From Hypomesus transpacificus (taxonomy: Eukaryota > Chordata > Actinopteri > Osmeriformes > Osmeridae): a DNA stretch of 64,000 nt. Position 1 is the first letter of the stretch. Each line of letters begins with the position of its first letter. Positions 35,198-45,745 of the stretch are shown in pieces. The notes under the pieces were generated by a model that was not told the origin of the DNA, searched no databases, and was given only the letters and a program-made list of their open reading frames with translations. The DNA lies in the NCBI RefSeq assembly GCF_021917145.1, contig NC_061082.1, positions 17,527,462-17,591,461 of the forward strand. The letters run 5' to 3'. A program made the position numbers and the translations under genes.

Positions 35198-35367
35198 ATA
35201 TTAAGAACAAGAAGTCTCAACAACAAAGAAGTATATACTCTGCACAGTTGTCTGTTTATTATATCTTATTTGGTAAGTTAATTGATTACAGCGTCTAATT
35301 ACTAGTTGGCCAAATACATTAGCGCAAATACGAAGTGGGCAGGCATATGTTCTCGTTTTCGCAGGCA

Positions 35368-38300
35368 ATGGATGACGGCACGGAAAGAAAATATGAAACT
35401 GTAAGTATTTTTCGAAATCTTAGTTTGGGTCATCGAGATTTGCAAAGCTATATGAAAAAGACGATCACGCATTATTAACTACATGTTACAAAATGTGTCA
35501 ATTAAAAATGTGTTATTCTCATATATTGCCAGCGAGAAACATTTTCATGTTGATTTTCTTATCTGTATGGATAGCAGGGAAAGGAATTTAAGGATGACAG
35601 TGCAATCCTTGAGGCTAAGAAAGAGCTGGAGAAATGGAAGGTATTCTTACAAAATAAATCTAGGAAATCATTTTCACAGACTGTAACAGTTTTTGTTTAA
35701 GTTTTTATTTTTCCTTAAAAGGCACTGGTGTTAAAGGAAGAAGACAAAAAATCTTTGATGATTTTGGAGAAAGTGGATAATGATGAATCAAAGGCACGTG
35801 CCCAAAAAGAGATGGAAGCTCTTTTTAATGAGACGGAGAGACGTAAGAAAGAGATCTCTAACACATTGAGGGGGATAGAGGTAAGCAATGTTTTCACCTG
35901 TTCACTAGGCCTTATGGTTCTGGTAGCTAGAGAGCTCCTCTAGTGTTCAAAGTATACGTTGGTGAGCTATTATCAATTCTGTCAAAGAGAACTTTGGAAG
36001 GCAGGGAATCTGAGGGCTCAAAATTGTAATATAGAAAACCCTACAAAAGTAGAGGATTCCAAATGATGCAGTTCTTAGATCTACACAACATCATGCGGAA
36101 TCATGAATATGTTGCCTTTGACCAAGTGCATTTTTGTAATCTCTACACTCGAGCTTTACACATTGAACATTTTTAATATGGTTGTAGAATGTACAGATGA
36201 AGGTGGTTTTATCGATGCATTGACTAACATGGATAATATGTAGAGTCAGTTGATTGCTGCATTGTTTTGTTATTGTTTATTAAAGAACGACATCTCCGAC
36301 CTTGAGAAACGTAACGCAGAGCTGAGGGAAAATCTAAGGAGCAGTCTGGCCAAGGTCAAAGCTGGCCAAGCTGAGTCTTTTAAACTTCAGCAGAAATTTA
36401 AGGTAAAGGCCCTTCTTGTGCAAACTACTGACATGCTCCTGATATTTACGATGATCTCAGTCGTCTGTGAACCTTCTGTAAAGCCCTCCATTTCTCCCTG
36501 GACTTATTACCGTCATGGTTGGTGTCCATTGGGTTGGACTTAGACTGTTAGAACAGACACACAGCTTATTCCATATGAACTGCACACCATCGACACACAG
36601 ACCTGGGAGAGTGCTATATACGCCACAGACAACTGTCATGTTTGCTGTTGCATCCGTCCAGATTTTTGCTACCATCCCTGAGAAGAAAGTGAAGTTCTCC
36701 GGTAAGGCCAGCGAGGAGGAGATCCCGGAGGTCATCAAGGGGGTGTTCACCATCACACAGAGACCCTCGGTCATCCTCAATGGAGGCCAGGCTCTCATCA
36801 CCTTTGAGGAGGAGAAAGGTAGGATCACAAGGAACCTGGGAGAAGCTTTAGTTGTCATATACACATGAACCCTCTCTGTATGTGGACTGATTTTCATTCA
36901 GAAAATTGCCTTGTGTCAGTGTCCTGATTATAGTATAGTGAGTCAAACTTGTTTGGAGTGTTACACCACTCCATTCCTGTACAGAAAAAGCTTGTGTTTG
37001 ATACATTTTTCTTATCCTCCAGTGGCCAATCAGATCCTGAAGATGGCCAAGTGCTTGGTGACTTGTGAAAAAGACAAGATAGATGTGAAACCCATGAGCT
37101 TGCAACTGGAGCCCTCAGTGAAGTTTGAGGTACACGGTTATCCCTCACAGTCACCATGGCTGTTTCCTAAAACTACATAGAGAACATTCCTTATGTGATA
37201 GACTCAAGACAGACATTTTTCCATTTAGTTTACAGTGTTTTGATCCAATTCACCGTGAATTATTAGAGATTCGTAGTTCTAATAGTTGTCAAGCAGACAG
37301 ACAAGCATTTACATCCTGATATCTCTGACACTCAACTTAGTTGCAATCCAAGTTATGCTGTTGTTGCCGGGTAGATCCACATTGATGTCTCCAAGAAGTC
37401 AGTGAGGTTCTCCGATGCCCCACCCATCATGGCGGAGGAGCGGATGAGAGACCGCCTGGAGATGAGCTTCTCCAGGCCCAGCCTGGGAGGAGGAGAGGTG
37501 AAGGACGTGGAGTATGATAAAGTCACTGGGACCGGACAGATCACATTCCTTCATACTGGAGGTAGGAGGGAGTGTGTGTGGGGGGTAGTGGCCAGGTGGG
37601 GGTGGGGCGGTGGGGGGGTGGGTGGGGGCTTGAGTTAGTCTGTAGCAGTGTTCCCTCTAAGCTGCGCACATGCGCGGCCGCGCAGACCAGTTGAAGGACC
37701 CACGCACTAGATTTTTCAGACCGTGCACAAAATAAAATCTGTTTCTTTTTATTTATTATTTTATAAAACCAAAGTTCAGTTGAACGGCCAAATGCGGCGA
37801 AGCCCACTTACATTTCAATGTCACAGTAGACTACACGCAAGTTTTTAACAAAATGACGACCTCGGTGCTCTGCTCAAGCTTTGACTGGCAACGAAAATCA
37901 GGAAAGTTACCTTTACAGGCGCCCCACAAAAGGGGCAGTTTTACATTTAAACACGAATGGCTTGATGAAATCGTTCAAACGGACACAAGAGATGCTCCAG
38001 GTAGGCTGATGAAGCTTTCTGATATATTTAGCTACGAAAAAGCTAGTGGAGTTCTCTGCAAACTTTGCTCAGAGTACTGAGGTTCGTGCTCAGATAGATT
38101 TGTATTTGCTCAGTGCGGGATTTTTTTTTGAGGGAACATTGGTTTGTAGCCCCCATTATACAGAGATCTCGCAATATTGCCATAAATAAAAGCTGTCATT
38201 AAGCTTGTTTACTCTGAACCAAACAAAGCCGGCAGACTGCCGCCCTGTGTGTGATTTAAGATAGCATGCTGGTATTCTGGAATCAGACATCAGCATGTGT

Positions 38301-39732
38301 AGCCCGGCATCCTGGCTCCCTTTTACACAGTTTGGCTCTGTGTTTACCTTCACTAGGGGCTTAATGCTGGTACAACAATGACCCCCCCATACCTTTTATA
38401 CAGAACTGCGAGGAGTCATTTAGGTGCAACATTACTGACTTGAACAGTCTGTGTAAAAAGGGCTTCTGTCTATGTTTTTGTGTATGCGCTTGTGTTCTGG
38501 TTTGAAGTTTTATTAGCTGTATGCAAGCACAGAGGTATATTGAAATACTTGCTCATGCAATGTCCTAAAACCTGAAGTCCCAAATCCTTTATAAATAAAT
38601 ACGGTTGTGGACATCCTTTGATAATATTAAACATTTCGCAAAATGTCTGTTTGTATGTGTGAATGAAGCATGACTTTAATGTGTGCCCACTGCCTTTGAC
38701 GTGTCAAAGGTCATCCAGTTTTAGAGAAAAATACTTTTCCCAACTCCGCTCCTCCGAGTCCCAGAGTGTAATGGCCCATCCACTCCTACATCCCCACCTC
38801 TGTGTCTCCCCCTGTAGTTGCAGAGAACCTGGCCCTGAAAAGGAAGTATCCTGTGGATGTGGAGCCAAACACAACTGTAAACATTGGCCCAGTTTACAGT
38901 TACGAGCTGAAGAAGTTCCAGGTAAGATTCCAGGGTAGCAACAAATGCCTTCTGTTTCATGTCACACCTAAGCATTAGCCAATAATGAGTCTCATCATCA
39001 ATCCCTCTCCACTTTAACGTTGTGAGGCTTGTCGAAACAGATTCTTTAAGACAGTGATCGCGTCACGAGCCGATGTGGTCGTTTGCTCTGTGATATTTCT
39101 TCTAGAGAACTACTCTCTGGTTCCAACAGTGTTTGAAAGTGGCAATGGCAAGGGTTGCAAATACATTGTGGTTGTTGGACAATATATCATCATTTTATAT
39201 ATATCATGATTAGTTTAATCACCATAATACATGATGTAAGGTTTTGCACTATCTCTACACTGCTGTAATCCTGCAAATGTCCCCACTGTGGGACTAATAA
39301 AGGATTATCTTATCTTAAGATGATAAGATATAGCCAATCACAATCAAGGATGGGAACAACCACGTAATACGCCCGGAGATCATCGATACCCTCCAATATC
39401 AGCCCAGCGCGTTCTAACCTCAGCCCAGCGTGTTCTAACCTCAGCCCAGAGCGTTCTAACCTCAGCCCAGCTCGTTCTAACCTCAGCCCAGCGCGTTCTA
39501 ACCTAATACCGTTCCCTGTTCTCAGACGTTCTGCGGCACTCCCAAGCGGACCATCCTGCTGGAGGGCGTGGAGGACGTGGAGGACGAGGAGGACCTGCAG
39601 GATCAGCTGGAGATCCACTTCCAGAAGCCCAGCAACTACGGAGGGGAGGTGGAGAGCATCAAGTACCTCTCAGCTGGGAAGAAGATCAAGGCCTTCTTTG
39701 GGGATGACACAGTTCAGCTGGAGGAGGCCTGA
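35368..39732 (+). CDS. nmi: NMI/IFI35-like interferon-induced protein, nine coding exons
   Basis: NMI and IFP35 are interferon-induced cytoplasmic partners that form a complex and modulate STAT/innate signalling. Exons: 35368-35400, 35578-35640, 35722-35880, 36286-36402, 36662-36818, 37023-37129, 37375-37561, 38818-38921, 39526-39732; phases agree and give about 377 residues. Residues 12-124 form a charged coiled coil (KKELEKWKALVLKEEDKK, ISDLEKRNAELRENL). Then come Nmi/IFP35 domains: IPEKKVKFSG with ITFEEEK, VRFSDAPPIMAEERMRDRLE with GGGEVKDVEY, and PKRTILLEGVEDVEDEEDLQ with YGGEVESIKY. It is longer than human NMI (about 307) and IFP35 (about 286), partly from the coiled coil. I cannot decide NMI versus IFI35 by eye. 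Intron 7 holds a hAT insertion and intron 8 a minisatellite. Confidence 0.88.
37575..37632 (+). repeat. G-rich tract in nmi-like intron 7
   Basis: Runs such as gggggtagtgg, ggtgggggtggggcggtggggg and ggtgggtgggggc, with at least four G triplets close together, directly after the exon 7 donor. It could form a G-quadruplex in DNA or pre-mRNA. Confidence 0.7.
37646..38141 (+). mobile_element. 496-bp hAT-type transposon remnant in nmi-like intron 7
   Basis: The ends are cagtgttccctc and, inverted, caatgttccctc (11 of 12 match). They are flanked by an 8-bp target duplication with one difference, gtctgtag (37638-37645) and gtttgtag (38142-38149); 8 bp is diagnostic of hAT. Inside, an open frame at 37853-38080 starts MTTSVLCSSFDWQRKSGK and ends VLCKLCSEY, resembling the N-terminal BED-like zinc-finger part of fish hAT transposases but cut off before the second half of the finger. 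The catalytic part is absent. Confidence 0.8.
39400..39503. repeat. About 21-bp minisatellite in nmi-like intron 8, five units
   Basis: cagcccagcgcgttctaacct repeated five times with single-base changes (gcgtg, gagcg, gctcg). It ends about 22 bp before the exon 9 acceptor, so copy-number change could alter the branch-point region. Confidence 0.92.
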
Positions 39733-40603
39733 CTGGCTTATATCCAACAGAATATCCTCCAGAGCCACTGAGACCACTTCTGACAATCAGGAAGTGGTTA
39801 AAAGTGATTAAGTGGTCTTTAAACCATAGATTATTTTAATATTTTATGTTTCAATGTGTAATTGTGTTTTCGGTAATATAATGGGTTGAATGCTGCTATC
39901 ATATATTTTCTCTATGACCAGATTCCATAGCTACAGGTGGAGAAGATATATCTTATGATCAGCTCATCCCCTCTCTTAATCATTTTCTCATTATTCTAAA
40001 GTGAATTGTATTGCATTGGGTTGTATGAATAAAGTTTGATCAAATTAAATTTAACATCTTGAATGATTGAATTGCTAATGTGGGCATTAAGAGATCAACA
40101 GCATTGGGTCTGTTGCTGTAATGACCTACAAATATCCACTAGATGGCAGTGAGTGACTGGTGCTTATATCAGTATCAAGACCCAAAGACACAACACATCT
40201 ATTATGACAGCAAAAAACATAAGTCGGGCTTAACATAAACTGGCCATTGAAATGCATAATAAAATACTAGAGCGGGAAACCATTTCTGGGGAATTTATGA
40301 GGTGTTCTAGTGACCGTTGCAGCTAGAGCATCATTTTTTCCCACCAAATGTATTGTTTAAACTATTTATCAAACATTTGGATAATTTTCATGGGTGTACT
40401 TACATTTTACAACTGATATTTCTGTATATTATTTTTTGTATTACCTATTTTTATCCACCAATTTTTTTCCCTTCTACTATTTTCAAACATTTACTCAACC
40501 CTTTTGAAACAAGCTGATTTAAACAACCTTGTCACTCTGGCAGTATCTTAACCGGAATCACGATTCAAGCAGTACCATCTACTAACTGAAAATATGCCCC
40601 CCA
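39733..40603. other. nmi-like 3' UTR and unique AT-rich intergenic sequence
   Basis: A poly(A) signal (aataaa, 40028-40033) ends a 3' UTR of about 300 bases. The remaining AT-rich sequence has no exon-like signal. Confidence 0.7.
40028..40033 (+). promoter_or_regulatory. Poly(A) signal of the nmi-like gene
   Basis: aataaa in the context gtatgaataaagtttgatc, with T-rich sequence downstream. Confidence 0.75.
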
Positions 40604-40797
40604 GTGGGTCAGATGGCTGAGCGGTTAGGAAGTCGGGCTACTAATCAGAAGGTTGTTGGTTTGATTCCCAGCCGTGCCAAATGATGTTGGGCAAGGCACT
40701 TTACCCTACTTCCCCTCTGGGAAAATGTCCCTGTACTTACTGTAAGTCGCTCTGGATAAGAGTTTCTGCTATATGATTAAATGTAATGTAAATGTAG
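40604..40797 (+). mobile_element. tRNA-derived SINE copy (about 190 bp)
   Basis: Head gtcagatggctgagcggtta, B-box region ggtttgattcccagcc, body gggcaaggcactttacccta and tail taagtcgctctggataagag followed by a weakened tctgctatatgatt and taaatgtaatgtaaatgta, a short repeated 3' tail typical of LINE-assisted retroposition. Confidence 0.88.
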
Positions 40798-42254
40798 GTG
40801 TTGATATCCCAGGAAAGCATATCAAGCTACATATGAGACATTCTCACCCTGGCCTGTGGCCTTTTTGTTCTGTAACTAGCCTAGTCAATTAACAGTTCTA
40901 CCAGCTATCTGCTGACTGTGCCTAGCTAGTTAGAATGCACGCTTCGTGTGATGTTGTGTGATGTATTGACATAATTCTTTGGCACAAAAGTAGGCGAATT
41001 ATGCTTGAACCGTAAAACGGAACGTTCGCGGAGATACAAGCAATGCAATTGTGACCAAGACAAACATTTGGACGCCGACATTGTCTATGTAGTGCAAACA
41101 TTGAGAGACTAGTTAGGGTGGGAAAATAAATGCACAAAATATATGAGAGAGAATATAGGGTGTGCCTCGCAAAAGCTTTTTCTGTTTCTAAAAAGCCCCG
41201 CAACAAACAGATGTAATATCTTAACATTATTACAGTAAAATGTGTCTGTTGAAAACTATGCTTGTTGGGGACCCCTAGAGGCCAGCTCATTGGTTGGAGC
41301 ACCTGTGGACCATTGAGATACAGTAATCCAGTCTTGATGGCTGCTGTAGTTTTCTCAATGATAAAAAATAGCTGTACATTGCTACAGGACCTTATTTGTG
41401 CATTGGAGTAATTAGGCTCATGGTGGTCATTTCATGGCCTTTCTTTTGTAGCTTTTCAGAAAGCCTTACTCTAATGTCATTGTTATGTTGTAGGCTTGCA
41501 AAACTGAGCTGTGTGAGGCATTGAAATATTGAAAAAACAGAAACAAAAAACATAAAACATAGTGCCAACCGAGTTGGACTCCTCTTCATTTATTGAAATA
41601 CATCAGTTATTTAGTGTCTACCATGGTATTCCTTGCAGCATGACTGATGCAGGGAGGACCCAAGAGCAAGGAGACAGGTGAGGCAGGATACAAGAAAAAA
41701 AGGTTTACTGGTGAACATTGAGACAGCAGGGACACACCAGGTACATGGAAACAGGAAACAACGACTGACCAAGACTGAGCATAAAGAGGGACTTAATTAC
41801 CAAAGCAAACAAGACACAGGTGAACGCAACAACACTAATGAGAACATTGACAGACATTCAACCAGACACAGGTGAACCTAATAAACACAGGACACAACAG
41901 GGAAGGCAAACATAGGCACGGTGGGTGTGACTACTGAAATATAACTAGAAATGCCTGTAATAAAATGTCAGGTACACTTAAAGGTCGCACGTAAGCCTAT
42001 CACGTTAGCTTGCATACTGTACCATTTTAAAACCCCAACGGGTTTGGGCACCTCTCTCTTCTTTAGGAGTCTCAACGTCACTTCATCTGATCATCCTTGG
42101 TAATTAACTCGTTTTTTTGTTTGTTTGAAATATCTCAGGTATTTCCTCTAATCAAAATTCCTTTTAAATGACAAGTTTACTTGTAAAACATGTCTTGGGA
42201 GTGACTCCTCTAGGTGGGTCTGTCTGTGTACTCCCAGCAGGACTCTGGGTCGTG
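40798..42254. other. Intergenic sequence upstream of the glutamine-synthetase-like gene
   Basis: Unique except for 41650-41935, a stretch rich in acacaggtgaa and related strings (aggacacaacagggaaggca, gcacggtgggtgtgac) that looks like a dispersed fish repeat of uncertain class. A non-coding first exon and promoter for the downstream gene are expected here but cannot be placed. Confidence 0.4.
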
Positions 42255-44478
42255 ATGGCGTCTGTGTCAGTCAGTTCTGGTCTGAACAAGACTCTGCGGC
42301 AGCACTATATGTCTCTCCCTCAGAGGGGCTTGTGTCAGGTCACCTACGTCTGGGTCAAAGGCTCTGGGGAGGGGCTGCGCAACAAGACTCGAACCCTGGA
42401 CAGAGAGCCCCAAGGACTGGAGGGTAACCACTCTGTGTGCAGTCCTGTGTGGACTGGTTTTACTGTGGTTAAAATGCCTGTTTTAAAAGCATTTACAATC
42501 TTTTGGTTGGTAGAAATGGCACAAGCGCAGTTGTAAATTAATATATAATCTTTTGTCTAAAAATGGATTTGATATGAAATGTTTATTGCAGGACTTACCA
42601 TTTATGCTTTTTCAGGTGCAATAAAAGTAAAAATGTGTCCCTCCCAAATCATATTTCCAAATTGACCAGATGTGACAATTATTGGTTTTAAAATGTACTT
42701 CATAATGCTGATGGTCTTATAATGTATTTTTATTTTGGGCTGTTTGACAGACATTCCGGAATGGAACATTTTTGCCCCCACCTGTGAGAAGGACCAGTCT
42801 AAAAGTGTAATGTACCTGATTCCAGTGCGCATCTTCAGTGACCCCTTCACTCTCGACCCCAACAAACTGGCTCTGTGTGAAGTGCTTCAATACAACCGCC
42901 TCCCTGCAGGTAAAACAGAAACCCTGTAAACCAGTTTATTCTTTTTTTTTATCCTAAAACAAATATAGTTTTCTTCCTTTTTCTTAACAAATAAATACAA
43001 ACCTGGTCATGGTGTATAATAACATAGAATGTCATTTAAAAATGCATGTGATAGTCGGTCTGAGGAATCTCATGTCTCTCCTGGGCAGAGACTAACCTGC
43101 GCTCAGACTGTAACAAGGTGATGGACAAGGTGAAGGAGCACATTCCCTGGTTTGGAATGGAGCAAGAGTACACTCTCTTAGGGATAAATGGACGCCCCTA
43201 TGGCTGGCCCTCAAATGGATTCCCTGCTCCCCAAGGTAAGTGACATGAACCCACCATTTCTTCACTTTGGACTAGGGTGGTTAGGGTTGACAGTTATGAA
43301 TCAATTGATCTTGGATGTCAATCATGCATGACATGGAATGACATGGATGTTTCAATATCTTAAATTTCAATTCGCTTTTCTTTGGTCTTCCTGTACCAAG
43401 GCCCATACGACTGCAGCATTGGTGCAGACAGAGCTTACGGCAGGGACATAGTGGAGTGCCACTACAAGGCATGTCTCTACGCTGGGGTTAAAATCTGTGG
43501 GACCAATGCAGAGAGCATGCCTTCCCAGGTACAGTAAACCTGATTAGCTAATGTAGTTACCGTGCACAATACAGCTATTACCTTTTTATTAAGGTTTCCT
43601 GCTGCTTTACAAGATCTGGCCGAGACATTTTACGCTCTCACACTGCCAGTTTGTTTTTGTCTTTCATCTCAATCATGCCGTCAAACCTCTGCTGTGTTTC
43701 GATATCCCTCCACCCCCCCCCTTCTGGTTCTCCTGGCAGTGGGAGTTCCAGGTGGGTCCTTGTGAGGGGATTGAGATGGGAGACCACCTGTGGATGGCCC
43801 GTTTCCTGCTCCACCGCGTGAGCGAAGACTTTGGGGTCGTGGCTTCGTTGGACCCCAAACCGATGACGGGGAACTGGAACGGGTCGGGTTGCCATACCAA
43901 CGTCAGCACCAAAGACATGAGGGCCGAGGGAGGACTGCGGTGAGTACACAAAGTACAGACCCTCACAACACAAAATAACAGTCATACAAACCCTTGCTCT
44001 ATGTGCATGCCGGGAGTGTATTCTGAATGCAAAGAAGACAATAGTCAAATGTTTTGGTATGTGTTTACCACACCCGAATTTCCTTTTGAAATTAAAATTA
44101 ACAAAATTAATTTAAATGTGGAAACTGGGTACTGTAACTATTAGATGAAATACAGATCAGTTTCCCCCTGTGGTGCCCAGGTACATCGAGCAGGCCATAG
44201 AGAAGCTTAGCACCCGACACGCGGAGCACATCAAGGTATACGACCCTCACAACGGCCGGGACAACATGAGGCGTCTCACCGGCCTCCACGAGACCTCCAG
44301 CATCCACGACTTCTCTGCCGGCGTGGCCAATCGCGGGGCGAGCGTCCGCATCCCTCGTCAGGTGGGTCAGGAGGGGAGGGGCTACTTTGAAGACCGCCGC
44401 CCCTCAGCCAACTGTGACCCGTATGCTGTGACGGCCGCCATCGCGCGCACCTGTTTTCTGGATGAAGAGGAAGAATGA
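42255..44478 (+). CDS. glul: Glutamine synthetase paralogue lacking the catalytic-Asp (DGSS) loop, six coding exons
   Basis: Glutamine synthetase makes glutamine from glutamate, ammonia and ATP in the cytosol or mitochondria. Exons: 42255-42423, 42751-42909, 43089-43235, 43401-43528, 43740-43939, 44181-44478, in phase, 366 residues (human 373). The start [20 protein letters not shown] aligns with the usual N-terminus; an upstream in-frame ATG at 42168 would add 29 residues. Metal and substrate motifs are present: [84 protein letters not shown]. However, after PEWN the family's DGSS-containing loop, which lends an aspartate to the neighbouring subunit's active site, is replaced by [14 protein letters not shown], one residue shorter. 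The frame and splice sites are intact, so it looks like a constrained, possibly inactive paralogue (teleosts have several glul copies). Confidence 0.94.
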
Positions 44479-44496
44479 AAATAAGATCTTGTTGTT

Positions 44497-44502
44497 AATA
44501 AA
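44497..44502 (+). promoter_or_regulatory. Poly(A) signal 18 bases after the glutamine-synthetase-like stop codon
   Basis: aataaa follows the TGA almost at once, which would give a 3' UTR of only about 35-45 bases if used. A GT-rich stretch (gtcatgttctgtgaaggga) follows, as expected for a cleavage site. Confidence 0.6.
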
Positions 44503-45469
44503 GGTCATGTTCTGTGAAGGGAGTGTTCAGGAGATGTTAAGGTGTGATGCAGTTACCTCACAAATGTTCTACCTCTGTGAGGTAGAACATTTAACTGCAT
44601 ATTAATAAGTTGTAGGTTCAAATACACCCTTGTACCGTTTTAGATGAGCATCTACAAATTGAATACATTATTATTATTATTTATTCAGATCCTCAGGCAA
44701 GGACCATCACATATCCAAAGGTCGTAGCCTTTGCAGACTCGCTTCATAACTGAGAAGTGATGCTGCTCTCACACCTTACCAGCAGCAATAATGTATTCAC
44801 TGATTTGACCTGATTTAACCCTGATCTTAAATCAATAGATGACATGATTGTATAAGGTCGATAAATCTACCATCTGGTATAGAGAGCGTGAGTATGATTA
44901 TATTAGGAGGACCTGGTTGTGGCTGAACGCTGTACTGATACTATAGCCCTATCAAGGCACAGGGGGCATGAAAGTCAGAGTTATGTAGTTAGTTATTAAT
45001 GTTAAATGACAGTAGCAGTACCTAGGATGGAGAGATGATGAGGAGGGGAGAGTAGGTTGTGGGTGAGATGGGGAGGGGACAAAGAGGGGCTGTGGAAGGC
45101 TGAGGGGAGCTCGCTCTCCAGATCTCTAATTTATGAGAGGCTGGGTTTTTGATTCTCGCAGGCCTGGGCTTTAGCCAATGGGATTCTTGCATGCCAGCTT
45201 GTGGAGGAAGTGATGTCAGAGTTACACAGTCAGCCATGTCCTGATGAGGCCTTTGGGAAGAATGGAGTCTGTTTTTTTACTGGCTCACAGTGATACTGAA
45301 GAAGCTATTAGAGGGGTTGTGTCTCATATTCCTGGCTAGTCTTTTAGAGAGAAATGCAGTTTAAAAGGTGACAGAGAGAGAAATTGAGAAAAATGACAGA
45401 GAGGGTTTCACTACCAAAGTTCTTAATATTGGCATTCCCCCCCCCCCTCCAGATCCCTAGTATTTGACT
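44503..45469. other. Intergenic sequence; no gene seen
   Basis: A tRNA-Cys-like 3' half (catttaactgcatattaataagttgtaggttcaaataca near 44587-44626) lies beside a small inverted repeat (ttctacctctgtgaggtagaa). A C run lies at 45438-45447. Otherwise unique. Confidence 0.45.
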
Positions 45470-45745
45470 AGGGAGGGAGATTGCTCATTAAAATGTTGTT
45501 GGCAAGGCTCGCTACAACCAGCTCATCTGCCAAGACACAAGCTGCTGGCAACAGTGAGGCATCAAAATGAGCTAAACAAATTTCCTGGCCTGAATTATTT
45601 AGCCTTCGGTCCGTCAATCCAATAAGATGAATATCTCCCACTGGTAAATCATTCATGACCACAGTGTTCACTAGGCCAGTCGTACTGGCCACGGATCCGT
45701 TGATACCAAACCTGTTAGCTCCCATTAGCTGCATATTGCTATGGG
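45470..45745. other. Unique block, candidate conserved non-coding element
   Basis: High-complexity sequence with AATTATTTAG, GTAAATCATTCATGA and CATTAG cores, free of low-complexity tracts on either side. It happens to be open for 89 codons on the minus strand, with no recognised domain or splice context. I read it as possible regulatory DNA. Confidence 0.3.

Larger units (their letters stand above)
34969..35367. promoter_or_regulatory. Bidirectional promoter between the parp14-like and nmi-like genes
   Basis: Only 399 bp separate the two divergent start codons, and part of this must be 5' UTR. Two interferon-type elements lie inside, described separately. No TATA box is obvious in a position suiting both genes. 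If nmi has an upstream non-coding exon, the start-site interval is even shorter; the AG before the nmi ATG (ttttcgcag at 35356-35364) looks like a splice acceptor and hints at that. Confidence 0.6.

Noticed and set aside
37853..38080. Independent small gene in the nmi-like intron
   Set aside because: It lies wholly within hAT ends and is cut off mid-finger; treated as a transposase remnant.
42168..42254. Upstream ATG adding 29 residues (possible mitochondrial leader) to the glutamine-synthetase-like protein
   Set aside because: The added segment is hydrophobic with few basic residues, and the downstream ATG matches the family start; kept only as an alternative.
45468..45734. 89-codon minus-strand frame in a unique block
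   Set aside because: No domain, no splice sites, no codon-position pattern visible; better seen as possible regulatory DNA.
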